DNA from: an uncultured Prevotellaceae bacterium | GTDB taxonomy: Bacteria; Bacteroidota; Bacteroidia; Bacteroidales; Bacteroidaceae | Assembly (NCBI GenBank): GCA_902782305.1 | Contig: CACZMV010000009.1 | Coordinates: forward strand, 30,215-94,214 | DNA length: 64,000 nucleotides | Direction: 5' to 3' | Shown here: one piece after another, positions 37,606-44,960 of the stretch | Numbering within the stretch: position 1 is the stretch's first letter | Layout: each line of letters opens with the position of its first letter | The notes under the pieces: model-generated | Seen by the model: the letters and a program-made list of their open reading frames with translations, nothing else | Told to the model about the DNA's origin: nothing | Databases searched by the model: none | Position numbers and translations under genes: made by a program

Positions 37606-38571
37606 ATGGATCGATTATATGAAATATGTGATGAGATGGCCTCGACGGAGCAATTTGTGACATTACGCTCTATCATGGAGAAATACTATGGTAGCCCCGT
37701 CGCAAAATTAGATGGCGACAAAGAGTACGGCAGACTGAAAAAGCAGTTGAACCGCAATGACCATGCTGTAGAATACAAAAACGGACATGATTTCAGAGAT
37801 GGATTCAGGTATAAGCATGGTTACGAATTTTATTTCAGAAACGAGGAAGAGAAGAACGAACTACAGAAAAGAGATGGAGATGAACGCCGACTATTCCTAA
37901 CAGGTGGACTACAAATGCTCTTTGATGGAAAGTCTGCCCAAGAACATCTTGTAGAATTAGAGTGTGTATCGGAACTCCAGAATCTGAACTTGGTAAAAAT
38001 GCTCGTCAAATACCTAGGAAAATGGGCTATCTCTTTCAAATACATTCAAGGCTATCAGAACTTGATGGAGAGAACCGTTCACCCACATCTTCTGAAAGAA
38101 TATAACTCAAGATGGTTCCTATTTGGCTACGTGCAACAGGAAGACGACACGTGGGCCATCGTGAATTTTGCTTTGGACAGGATAGTGTATAATGGTTCAC
38201 CTAATGATATTATGGTTCGTGTAGATATTCCGTTCAAAAAGGCTCCAAAGGATTTCTACACAAACTATTTCAAAGACATTGTAGGTGTTACCAAATACGA
38301 CAATGCAGAGGTTGAAAAGATTACCATCAAAACGGTAGACTTTAAAGTCCATCACCTATTGCGCACCAAACCAATCCATTCGTCCCAGATTGAGACAATA
38401 CCCTTTGATAAAAAAAAGGGATACGGTGAATTCTCGATATGTGTCATTCCTAATTACGAGCTTCAAGCCCGTCTATTAAGTTTTGGTCAAGGACTCTATG
38501 TTACAGGCAACAGCCCATTCCGCCAGAGAATGCAAGATGCCATAACACAGCTGTCATGTCTCTACAAATGA
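37606..38571 (+). CDS. WYL-domain transcription regulator
   Basis: 321 residues. An N-terminal helical region with low resemblance to a winged helix (about 1-90) is followed by a WYL domain with HPHLLKEYNSRWFLFGY near 165, and a WCX-like C-terminal region ending in a helix (RQRMQDAITQLS). WYL regulators, such as those of BREX and CBASS loci, often sit beside defence genes and bind nucleic acids or nucleotides. It lies between the ATPase operon and the helicase gene, so it may control either. Its 3' end overlaps the convergent helicase gene by 18 bases. Confidence 0.85.
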   Translation: MDRLYEICDEMASTEQFVTLRSIMEKYYGSPVAKLDGDKEYGRLKKQLNRNDHAVEYKNGHDFRDGFRYKHGYEFYFRNEEEKNELQKRDGDERRLFLTGGLQMLFDGKSAQEHLVELECVSELQNLNLVKMLVKYLGKWAISFKYIQGYQNLMERTVHPHLLKEYNSRWFLFGYVQQEDDTWAIVNFALDRIVYNGSPNDIMVRVDIPFKKAPKDFYTNYFKDIVGVTKYDNAEVEKITIKTVDFKVHHLLRTKPIHSSQIETIPFDKKKGYGEFSICVIPNYELQARLLSFGQGLYVTGNSPFRQRMQDAITQLSCLYK

Positions 38572-41500
38572 CACCATTCCATTGACTTCTCTGATGTCGG
38601 AATTGCGGAGCATCATGTCGAGGACAGCATTGATGGTCTCTGCAATTTTGGCTCCAGCATTAGAGAATCCAAGTTTTCGTGCAGCAATGGTAGGAATCTT
38701 CTCTTTGGGAAGTGAAAACTCCTCAAGGATGACCTCGCGGACAGCATTCATCACCTCACAAGCAGGAATCTCAGTAATGGTTCGTGGTGATGGTGAACGA
38801 TAGGTCTTATAGTCCTTTGAACTCTTTTCGTCTAGCCACAGGCTGCTAACACCACCTAATGAAAGTGGGTCACGATAGAATTTTGCTGTCGCAAACATAA
38901 CGGCTTTCTGAATATTGGCTCCTGCATGACCAAAACCGAAGATACGCGCCAATCGCTTACAAAGGTAATTCTCCGTGATAGGTTGCTCTTTAGCTAATAT
39001 CTGACGAATAACTTTAGCATTATAACTAGCTGTCGGATTGTATGCCGTCTTATCGATAGCAGGTACTGTCAATTCAGCCTCAACATAAGGCATCTGTCCC
39101 TGATTCTTTTCCGGTTCCTTAATGACATCGGATTTCTTGATTTGGTCTGCGCTGAATGTTTTCAACAATACAGGTTCTTTTTCCTGCTCTTTTTTCTCAT
39201 CGATAGATTCGACATCTTTCAATTCGTCAAGAATCAGCTGAATACTTCGTTCACGATTCTCGTACCAATCAATAGAGTAGACACGCATAACACGCCAACC
39301 AAGCATCTTCATGACATTCGGTTGCACTATCTCACGGTCACGGGTGGTCTTAGTCTCATAATACGTTTTACCATCACAAAGAATTCCTAACACATATTTA
39401 TCTGGATTCTCTGCAGTCGAAACAGCAATGTCAACCTTGAAGTTCGAACGACCTACGCTTGGCGTAGCAAGATATCCTTGTTCGGTGAGCATCTCACAAA
39501 TTTGCTTGACCATAATGTTCTTATCATTCTCGTGCAAAGTACTATCTATCATAGGCAGACGACCAGTTTCTGCATACTCAAGGAAGCCTTTTAATCCCTC
39601 AACGCCCTTGGCTTTTGTGCGATTCAGGTCTATCTGACTAGACTTCATTGAAGAATAGACTATCATTTCATAGCGTGCACGAGAAACGGCAACATTTAAT
39701 CGTCTTTCTCCACCTGTATTATTCAAAGGACCAAAGTTCATCGATACCTTGCCGTCTTTATCGGCTCCATAGCCTACGGAGAACAGGATAATGTCGCGCT
39801 CATCACCCTGAACATTCTCAAGATTCTTTATAAAGATAGGTGCAGGTCCATCATAAGCTATCTCCTTCAATTCCGGATGACGATCAAGTTCTTCTGTTAA
39901 ATCGTCTTCGATAAGATTGCCCTGAACTTTACTGAATGAGACAACACCAATGCTAAACTTCGAAAGTTCTGGGTCTGACAATCGACGAATAATCTCCTTC
40001 ACAATGGCTTTGGACTCTTCAGGATTGCTGCGTGTACGACCTTTATCATAGACACCTTCTACAGCGACTAACTTGACCTTGGCTATCTGATCATCTACGG
40101 ATGGGAAGGTGAAGAGTCGGTTGTCGTAATACTGAGAATTACTGAAGGCTATCAAGCTTTCATGCTTGCTGCGATAGTGCCAGCTCAGATAATATTCCCG
40201 CAACGACAGCGTCTTACAGTCGTCAAGGATGCTTTCCATGTCATCAATATCGGCTTCTTCCTCATCAACTTGAGTGGAAGAGAAGAAACTGGTAGGCGGC
40301 ATTTGTTTGCTGTCACCTACGACAATCAGTGCCTTACCTCGTGCAATAGCGCCAACAGCCTCGCTGGTAGGCATTTGTGAGGCCTCGTCGAAAATGACAA
40401 GGTCAAATTTCTCTGACTTCAAATCAATATACTGTGCGACACTGATAGGACTCATCAGCATACAAGGACAGAGTCGTGGCAACAAAGTCGGAATGTTGTC
40501 AATGATGGTACGAATGGAGTTGCCACGTCCTCCATTAGCGATATTTCGTTTCAGAATGCTGATTTCAGAGCCATCAGCTGTTGCAGCAGAGGAAGACGGA
40601 ACTCGGGAAGCAAGTTTGCTGTAGAGTTCTTCCTTGCTAAGCTCTTGGAATCGTAAAGTGTCACGTTTATACTGCTCAATCCGCTGACGGAATACCTTGC
40701 TGTTGAATGATCGAAGCTGCTCATCAGAATCAATGGTGACGGCTATCAGATAATGGTATATACCTTTAATAAAGGAAGGTATGACCTTCTCTGGCTTTTC
40801 ACCTTTCTCAAGATGAGTGACTACCGTTTGAAGTCTCATCTGGCAAAGTTCATGTTTTTTGTCAGTCCAAAGATACCAGTCCTTTATCTGCTGATAGCTT
40901 TCTAACCAACGATTTAAGGATATAGCAATATCTTCTATGGAATTCTTCTTGTAGGTCTCTGTTGCCAACTGACTTGTAATTTCCGCCAACCTATGATGGA
41001 GGTCAATAACGGTATTGGTATCTTGAGTATACTGCTGTGAATCAAAGCCTTTCTGGTAAACATCCTGATGTTGCTGGTATTCAGTCATAAAGTCAAAGAG
41101 CTCATTGATATTCGACGCATCAACATGACCATATATTTGGAAAGCCTTCAGAAACTTCTTTTTGGCGAAATAGCGAGGCAAGAACCATTTAGCCAAGATA
41201 CCTTCCCATTCACACTTGGCCCTCCGCACATCAGTCTGCAGGATATCATCACTATATGAAGAAAGAGTCTGAACATATTCTGTAAAGGTATTCCTGAACT
41301 CTTTCAAAAGGTTCTTGATACCATCTATTGTATCAAGACGATTATTGACAGGCTCAAGTCCAAAAAGCGAATGATGTTCTGGAACACCGACTATACCAAG
41401 AACGGTGTCAAGTGGTTCTATCTGATTCCTACACCTCATGATAAAGTCAGCAGTCAGCGCATTTCTTTCAGGTAAGCCATCCTCGATTTCTTCTTGCGAA

Positions 41501-42888
41501 ATGGAAAGATACTCAGAGATACAGTCGTAGAGGCTTAGGCCATTATCACCTTTCTGATGCAGGGCATCCATATAGTTGATGAGGCTTTTACGCTGCGCAA
41601 ACAGTTCCTTTGCTTTAGATGCGTATTCCGAAGGTTCCTTAATTTTGGTAACATTCAGGACCTTGTCCATTTGTTCCAAAAAATGTTTCTTGGTGGCTTT
41701 GTTGGAGTGTAGCTCCAGACAGAATGGTGCCAACCCGATTTTTTCCAATCGTGACTGTACAACAGAGAGAGCAGCCATCTTTTCTGCGACGAAGAGAACC
41801 CTGCGTCCTTGATAGAGAGCATTGGCTATCATATTGGTGATAGTCTGCGACTTTCCTGTTCCAGGAGGGCCGTGCAGGATGAACGTTCTTCCCCTACCCG
41901 ACTCAACAATGGCTTCCATCTGCGAGGAATCTACATCAAGGGGTATTGAGAAGTCCTTGGGTGAACAGGTTTTATCAATAATGCGAGCGTCCACGTTTTC
42001 TTCAAATGGTTCCTGCTTGTCGCATTGAGCAATAAGAGATGCCACAATTGTATTCTCAGCCAGCAAATCAGCGTTGGAATGAATGTCATTCCACATCACG
42101 AACTTGTTGAACGAGAACAATCCGAGCATGGATTCTTCGAGGATGCGCCAATTCTTCTGCTCTGCAATAGCTTGACGGATAATGGTAAAGATTTTCTGTA
42201 CATCGACACCACTCTCATCCTTTGGCAGTTCCTTCAACATCTCAAGATTTATACTAAAGTTCTGCCTTAACAACTCAACAAGTGTGATGTTCATGATGAT
42301 GTCTTCATCTCGCTTGCGGATAATAAACTTGCTACCACTCTTGCGGATAATATCTACAGGTAATAACAGAATAGGGGCATAGCGGGGCTGTTCGCTCTTT
42401 GGATTCTCAAACCATCGAAGCATTCCTAATGCCAAAAACAGACTATTGGCACCATTTTCTTCCAAAGAGGTACGGGCCGTTCTGTAAACGTATGTCAAAG
42501 CACTTTGAAGTTCCGTCTCTGTAAGATAGGAAGCAATTTTGTTGTCCTTTATCATCTCAGAAACGTAATTCTGATATTCCGCTGCCTGGTGTGGCGAGTC
42601 ATACATGCCCTCGTCATTCGGTTCAATCTTCTTTCCAGGCGAAGGGATTATCACATAATCCTCGTTATTCTGCAAATGATCTTCTAAATGCTCGATACCA
42701 AAAGTAATGAACGGAACGACTTTTTTTCCGAGACGAGTATTGAGCAAATTGTTGCGCAACGTAAAGTCCAAGAGTTTACGTTCCCAAATCATCTGTTTGG
42801 TAGTAGGTTCACTTGTGCCTTCAAGTTGCAGTTCATAATTCATCTTATACGCAACGTCCTTTGTCATAATAGCCTCTTGTCCGTCCAT
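38554..42888 (-). CDS. DUF4011 superfamily-1 helicase with C-terminal nuclease-like domain
   Basis: 1444 residues. An N-terminal DUF4011 region (WERKLLDFTLRNNLLNTR at about 30-47) precedes an SF1 helicase: Walker A GPPGTGKSQ near 340, motif II FDEASQMP near 831, and motif VI NVAVSRAR near 1065. A Vsr/MTES_1575-type endonuclease-like domain follows at about 1130-1220 (FKVDIAVS, then VLGILCDG and a MLGWRVMRVYSIDWY strand). The end (about 1280-1440) is DUF3320-like. This order matches the single-gene DUF4011-helicase-Vsr antiphage proteins (Hhe). It is full length, with no frameshift. Confidence 0.85.
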   Translation of the reverse strand: MDGQEAIMTKDVAYKMNYELQLEGTSEPTTKQMIWERKLLDFTLRNNLLNTRLGKKVVPFITFGIEHLEDHLQNNEDYVIIPSPGKKIEPNDEGMYDSPHQAAEYQNYVSEMIKDNKIASYLTETELQSALTYVYRTARTSLEENGANSLFLALGMLRWFENPKSEQPRYAPILLLPVDIIRKSGSKFIIRKRDEDIIMNITLVELLRQNFSINLEMLKELPKDESGVDVQKIFTIIRQAIAEQKNWRILEESMLGLFSFNKFVMWNDIHSNADLLAENTIVASLIAQCDKQEPFEENVDARIIDKTCSPKDFSIPLDVDSSQMEAIVESGRGRTFILHGPPGTGKSQTITNMIANALYQGRRVLFVAEKMAALSVVQSRLEKIGLAPFCLELHSNKATKKHFLEQMDKVLNVTKIKEPSEYASKAKELFAQRKSLINYMDALHQKGDNGLSLYDCISEYLSISQEEIEDGLPERNALTADFIMRCRNQIEPLDTVLGIVGVPEHHSLFGLEPVNNRLDTIDGIKNLLKEFRNTFTEYVQTLSSYSDDILQTDVRRAKCEWEGILAKWFLPRYFAKKKFLKAFQIYGHVDASNINELFDFMTEYQQHQDVYQKGFDSQQYTQDTNTVIDLHHRLAEITSQLATETYKKNSIEDIAISLNRWLESYQQIKDWYLWTDKKHELCQMRLQTVVTHLEKGEKPEKVIPSFIKGIYHYLIAVTIDSDEQLRSFNSKVFRQRIEQYKRDTLRFQELSKEELYSKLASRVPSSSAATADGSEISILKRNIANGGRGNSIRTIIDNIPTLLPRLCPCMLMSPISVAQYIDLKSEKFDLVIFDEASQMPTSEAVGAIARGKALIVVGDSKQMPPTSFFSSTQVDEEEADIDDMESILDDCKTLSLREYYLSWHYRSKHESLIAFSNSQYYDNRLFTFPSVDDQIAKVKLVAVEGVYDKGRTRSNPEESKAIVKEIIRRLSDPELSKFSIGVVSFSKVQGNLIEDDLTEELDRHPELKEIAYDGPAPIFIKNLENVQGDERDIILFSVGYGADKDGKVSMNFGPLNNTGGERRLNVAVSRARYEMIVYSSMKSSQIDLNRTKAKGVEGLKGFLEYAETGRLPMIDSTLHENDKNIMVKQICEMLTEQGYLATPSVGRSNFKVDIAVSTAENPDKYVLGILCDGKTYYETKTTRDREIVQPNVMKMLGWRVMRVYSIDWYENRERSIQLILDELKDVESIDEKKEQEKEPVLLKTFSADQIKKSDVIKEPEKNQGQMPYVEAELTVPAIDKTAYNPTASYNAKVIRQILAKEQPITENYLCKRLARIFGFGHAGANIQKAVMFATAKFYRDPLSLGGVSSLWLDEKSSKDYKTYRSPSPRTITEIPACEVMNAVREVILEEFSLPKEKIPTIAARKLGFSNAGAKIAETINAVLDMMLRNSDIREVNGMVSFVET

Positions 42889-42905
42889 TTTTTCAAAATT
42901 TTCTG

Positions 42906-42913
42906 CAAATATA
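42906..42913 (-). promoter_or_regulatory. -7 box for the helicase gene
   Basis: On the minus strand it reads TATATTTG followed by CAG, 18 bases before the start codon. Confidence 0.65.
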
Positions 42914-43041
42914 CATAATATATTTTATCATTACAACAATTTGCGTATTTTTATTTCATGAAACTCCTACCTCGTGACAACACCTATTATCTTGTCTCGG
43001 AGATTTCTTCTATTTTTCTTGTTTGATTGAAGAGAATACAT

Positions 43042-43049
43042 TATCTTTG
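43042..43049 (+). promoter_or_regulatory. -7 box for the structured leader and the 215-residue gene
   Basis: TATCTTTG followed by CACC. Transcription would begin at about 43055, just before the folded leader at 43062-43147. Confidence 0.7.
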
Positions 43050-43061
43050 CACCCCGAATTA

Positions 43062-43147
43062 AGTGTAACAACTCTGGGACTTTAGTGTCCGTCAGCCACT
43101 GGTCAGAAACGACTGGTGAAAAGAGTTCTTTTATATATTGTTACACT
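43062..43147 (+). ncRNA. candidate structured leader RNA with a three-way junction
   Basis: Four pairings nest into one fold. AGTGTAAC (43062-43069) pairs with GTTACACT (43140-43147). AACTCT (43070-43075) pairs with AGAGTT (43122-43127). A hairpin GGAC/GTCC (43077-43080 with 43087-43090) and a seven-pair hairpin CACTGGT/ACTGGTG with two G-U pairs (43097-43103 with 43112-43118, loop CAGAAACG) fill the junction. It lies between the -7 box and the start at 43164, so it is transcribed as a 5' leader. It could be a riboswitch, autoregulatory site or processed RNA. No known class was recognised. Confidence 0.5.
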
Positions 43148-43163
43148 AAATTCATAACGCATT

Positions 43164-43811
43164 ATGAGAAGAAGAATTCCCTATCGGGTGTGCAGTTGCA
43201 TGCCCAATGGTGTTGTTACTCATCTTGAAGCCAGATTGTTGAAAGACATCGTAAATCAGGCGATTCATCCCATCCGGTGTGCAGCCAGTTGCAAATGGAA
43301 ATTCATGAGAGGTATGCATATCGGTGATCTTTGTGCAGAGACAGGGCACTTTCTTTGGGCCTTGAAGGTTTGGGGACTGACTGCAGGGTTGATTGAGGAC
43401 AAAGACATTAATGACTGGATATATGTTTGGTTCGATAACAAACGGGTAAGACTGACAGATGTTATTTCCGAAACAGAATACGAAGTATTGATAAGACGAT
43501 GCTGTGACCTTTACAAGGCACTTGGAATCTATGAGGAATACTGGTGGACTGATGACTGGGAACGACTTACCAGCGAGACGTTCGGTACCTCCTATCACTA
43601 TCTCTTCGGTGAAAAATATGACAGTAATTGGTATCCAGACCAACTCCAAATAGAATGGGATGAGGAGATGAGCAGGTGCAGGAAAGAGCAGAAAACAATA
43701 ATGATATTTCGCGAAGGACAAGGTGAAGACCTTCCTCCATGCTCTCAAGATTTTACAGAATACTGGCATGACGGCCCTCACTATGAGGACTTTTCGTTGT
43801 TACACTACTAA
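43164..43811 (+). CDS. unknown 215-residue protein behind a structured leader
   Basis: 215 residues, basic and Cys-rich at the N terminus (MRRRIPYRVCSCM), acidic and Trp/Tyr-rich later. No signal, membrane helix or family was recognised. A 209-codon frame on the opposite strand covers almost the same DNA, but this strand is preferred because it has a -7 box, a leader and a terminator. Its last four codons plus stop contain the 11-mer TTGTTACACTA, identical to the right arm of the leader stem. Confidence 0.65.
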   Translation: MRRRIPYRVCSCMPNGVVTHLEARLLKDIVNQAIHPIRCAASCKWKFMRGMHIGDLCAETGHFLWALKVWGLTAGLIEDKDINDWIYVWFDNKRVRLTDVISETEYEVLIRRCCDLYKALGIYEEYWWTDDWERLTSETFGTSYHYLFGEKYDSNWYPDQLQIEWDEEMSRCRKEQKTIMIFREGQGEDLPPCSQDFTEYWHDGPHYEDFSLLHY

Positions 43812-44366
43812 GGCATGATGACTGGAGTCAAACTCTCCAGTCGTCATGCCTTTTTTATAATATGACTGATAGCGGCGCTTTTCCATGAAACACAAAAGAA
43901 TTAACTCTATCTGCCAATAAAGATAGATAAATCCATAGATAACGTAAAAAGATATCAATTCATTCCATGAATCGAAATAATCTTGGGTTATCATGTATAC
44001 AAATGGAAACATTAATATAGATGAGAAAACAAACCTCTCCAACATCATCCTTTTCAGATTATTAATATGGTAGTTAACTATCTCATCCATCAATTGTAAA
44101 GTATCCCGATGATTAGGACCAAGTTCTTCACATAGTATTTCGTATGCTTTTTCATAATAATAATCGGCAGGACCTCGGCTACAAATATCAAGACAAGCAT
44201 CTTGATTAATGATTTCAAAGAGAGTATAATCATCTTCACGATAGCCTTCTGTTTTCTTGAAATATGCGTAACTTTTAGCAATCTTAATAAACTCCCTGGC
44301 TGTATTAAGGCTATTTGATTCTTGTTGATTTGATTGTTTATGTTTTTCCATATTTGGACTAATCAT
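43800..44366 (-). CDS. membrane protein with a TPR-like segment, unknown
   Basis: 188 residues from ATG 44366; codons upstream of it run through the -7 box and are not translated. The N-terminal half has YYYEKAYEILCEELGPNHRDTL, close to kinesin-light-chain-type TPR wording. Two membrane helices follow at about 112-132 and 138-160. The last codons pass through the terminator hairpin, and the stop overlaps the end of the convergent gene by 12 bases. No function is assigned. Confidence 0.65.
   Translation of the reverse strand: MISPNMEKHKQSNQQESNSLNTAREFIKIAKSYAYFKKTEGYREDDYTLFEIINQDACLDICSRGPADYYYEKAYEILCEELGPNHRDTLQLMDEIVNYHINNLKRMMLERFVFSSILMFPFVYMITQDYFDSWNELISFYVIYGFIYLYWQIELILLCFMEKRRYQSYYKKGMTTGEFDSSHHALVV
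43810..43855. terminator. strong terminator hairpin
   Basis: An 18-pair stem (43810-43827 with 43834-43851, one G-T pair) has a 6-base loop, followed by six T on the plus strand. It serves the 215-residue gene and lies within the coding end of the convergent gene. Confidence 0.85.
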
Positions 44367-44378
44367 GAGTTTTGTATG

Positions 44379-44386
44379 CAAAGATA
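44379..44386 (-). promoter_or_regulatory. -7 box for the TPR-like membrane protein
   Basis: On the minus strand it reads TATCTTTG followed by CATAC; the start ATG 44366 is 12 bases away. This sets the start of that gene. Confidence 0.7.
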
Positions 44387-44549
44387 TGGACGTATCCTCT
44401 AACTAACAAATTAAACAGCGATTTATGGCGTGACTTCCACACGTTTCTTGTCACGGCTAATAAAAAAGGGAGAGGAGAAGGAAGAGGACTTCAATATGGG
44501 AACCAGTATCCAGGACTTGCGCCTACGTTCTCGTGTATGGGAATTTAGA

Positions 44550-44585
44550 AAGAATTGGAACCACTGCATGGTGGTTCCAATTCTT
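44550..44585 (-). terminator. terminator left from a deleted gene
   Basis: A perfect 15-bp stem (AAGAATTGGAACCAC with its complement) encloses a 6-base loop. On the minus strand it follows the stop of the remnant at 44612 by 26 bases. The stem is much longer than most terminators here. Confidence 0.65.
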
Positions 44586-44611
44586 AATTTGATCAATATT
44601 ATCGAAAAATC

Positions 44612-44760
44612 TTAGAAGAATTCGAAGAAATAGATAATGGCAACCTTGCGGACATCGGACATGTTGGTGACATTGCCGATACGGGAGCCATTCTTGAAGA
44701 TGTCGCCATTGGAACGGATGGTCCACTTGCCCGTGGCGGGGTCGAGCTTATAGGTTAGAT
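44612..44760 (-). pseudogene. C-terminal remnant of a Prevotella-type small protein
   Basis: The minus strand encodes a tail with KLDPATGKWTIRSNGDIFKN, then GSRIGNVTNMSDVRKVAI and an aromatic IYFFEFF end before TAA at 44612. This wording recurs at the C terminus of small proteins in Prevotella, as far as I recall. Upstream of Leu-Thr-Tyr-Lys the frame loses any coherent sequence and has no start. The rest of 44387-44880 contains the terminator above and no other supported gene. Confidence 0.55.
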
Positions 44761-44881
44761 GATTCCTAATTCGTGGGCAAATTTGCAACATAATTTCGGA
44801 TTCTGTTTGCTTTTCAGTAAAAACTTAGCGTGAATGTAGGTAAAAAAAGCCATTTTCTTTTGCGGTTTCCACTTTTTATGC

Positions 44882-44889
44882 TAATTTTG
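44882..44889 (+). promoter_or_regulatory. -7 box of the thr operon
   Basis: TAATTTTG followed by CAACG; a TTTG-containing -33 region (CTTTTGCGG) lies about 24 bases upstream. The leader to thrA is about 60 bases. Confidence 0.7.
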
Positions 44890-44897
44890 CAACGCTG

Positions 44898-44960
44898 ATG
44901 GATGAAGCCCCGCTTGTCAAGGGGTACCGTCAAGGCAAGATAAATAGCATAGAAATATGA
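44898..44960 (+). CDS. possible 20-codon upstream ORF coupled to thrA
   Basis: ATG at 44898 opens a 20-residue frame (MDEAPLVKGYRQ...) whose TGA overlaps the thrA ATG as ATGA. Three of the last six residues are Ile; there is no Thr. A small hairpin CCCC/GGGG lies inside. It could couple translation to thrA or sense isoleucine, but it may be chance. Confidence 0.3.
   Translation: MDEAPLVKGYRQGKINSIEI

Noticed and set aside
43062-43147. Hammerhead or other known ribozyme
   Set aside because: The segment contains CTGGTGA-like and GAAAC-like strings, but the hammerhead core CUGANGA with its paired GAA is absent and the stems do not fit.
43152-43781. 209-codon frame opposite the 215-residue gene
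   Set aside because: It has no -7 box on its side, would begin inside the terminator-proximal end of the other gene, and reads as low-complexity hydrophobic sequence. The plus strand has promoter, leader and terminator.
44430-44615. 61-codon plus-strand frame in the remnant region
   Set aside because: It runs through the 15-bp terminator stem, has no promoter, and is opposite a recognisable remnant tail.
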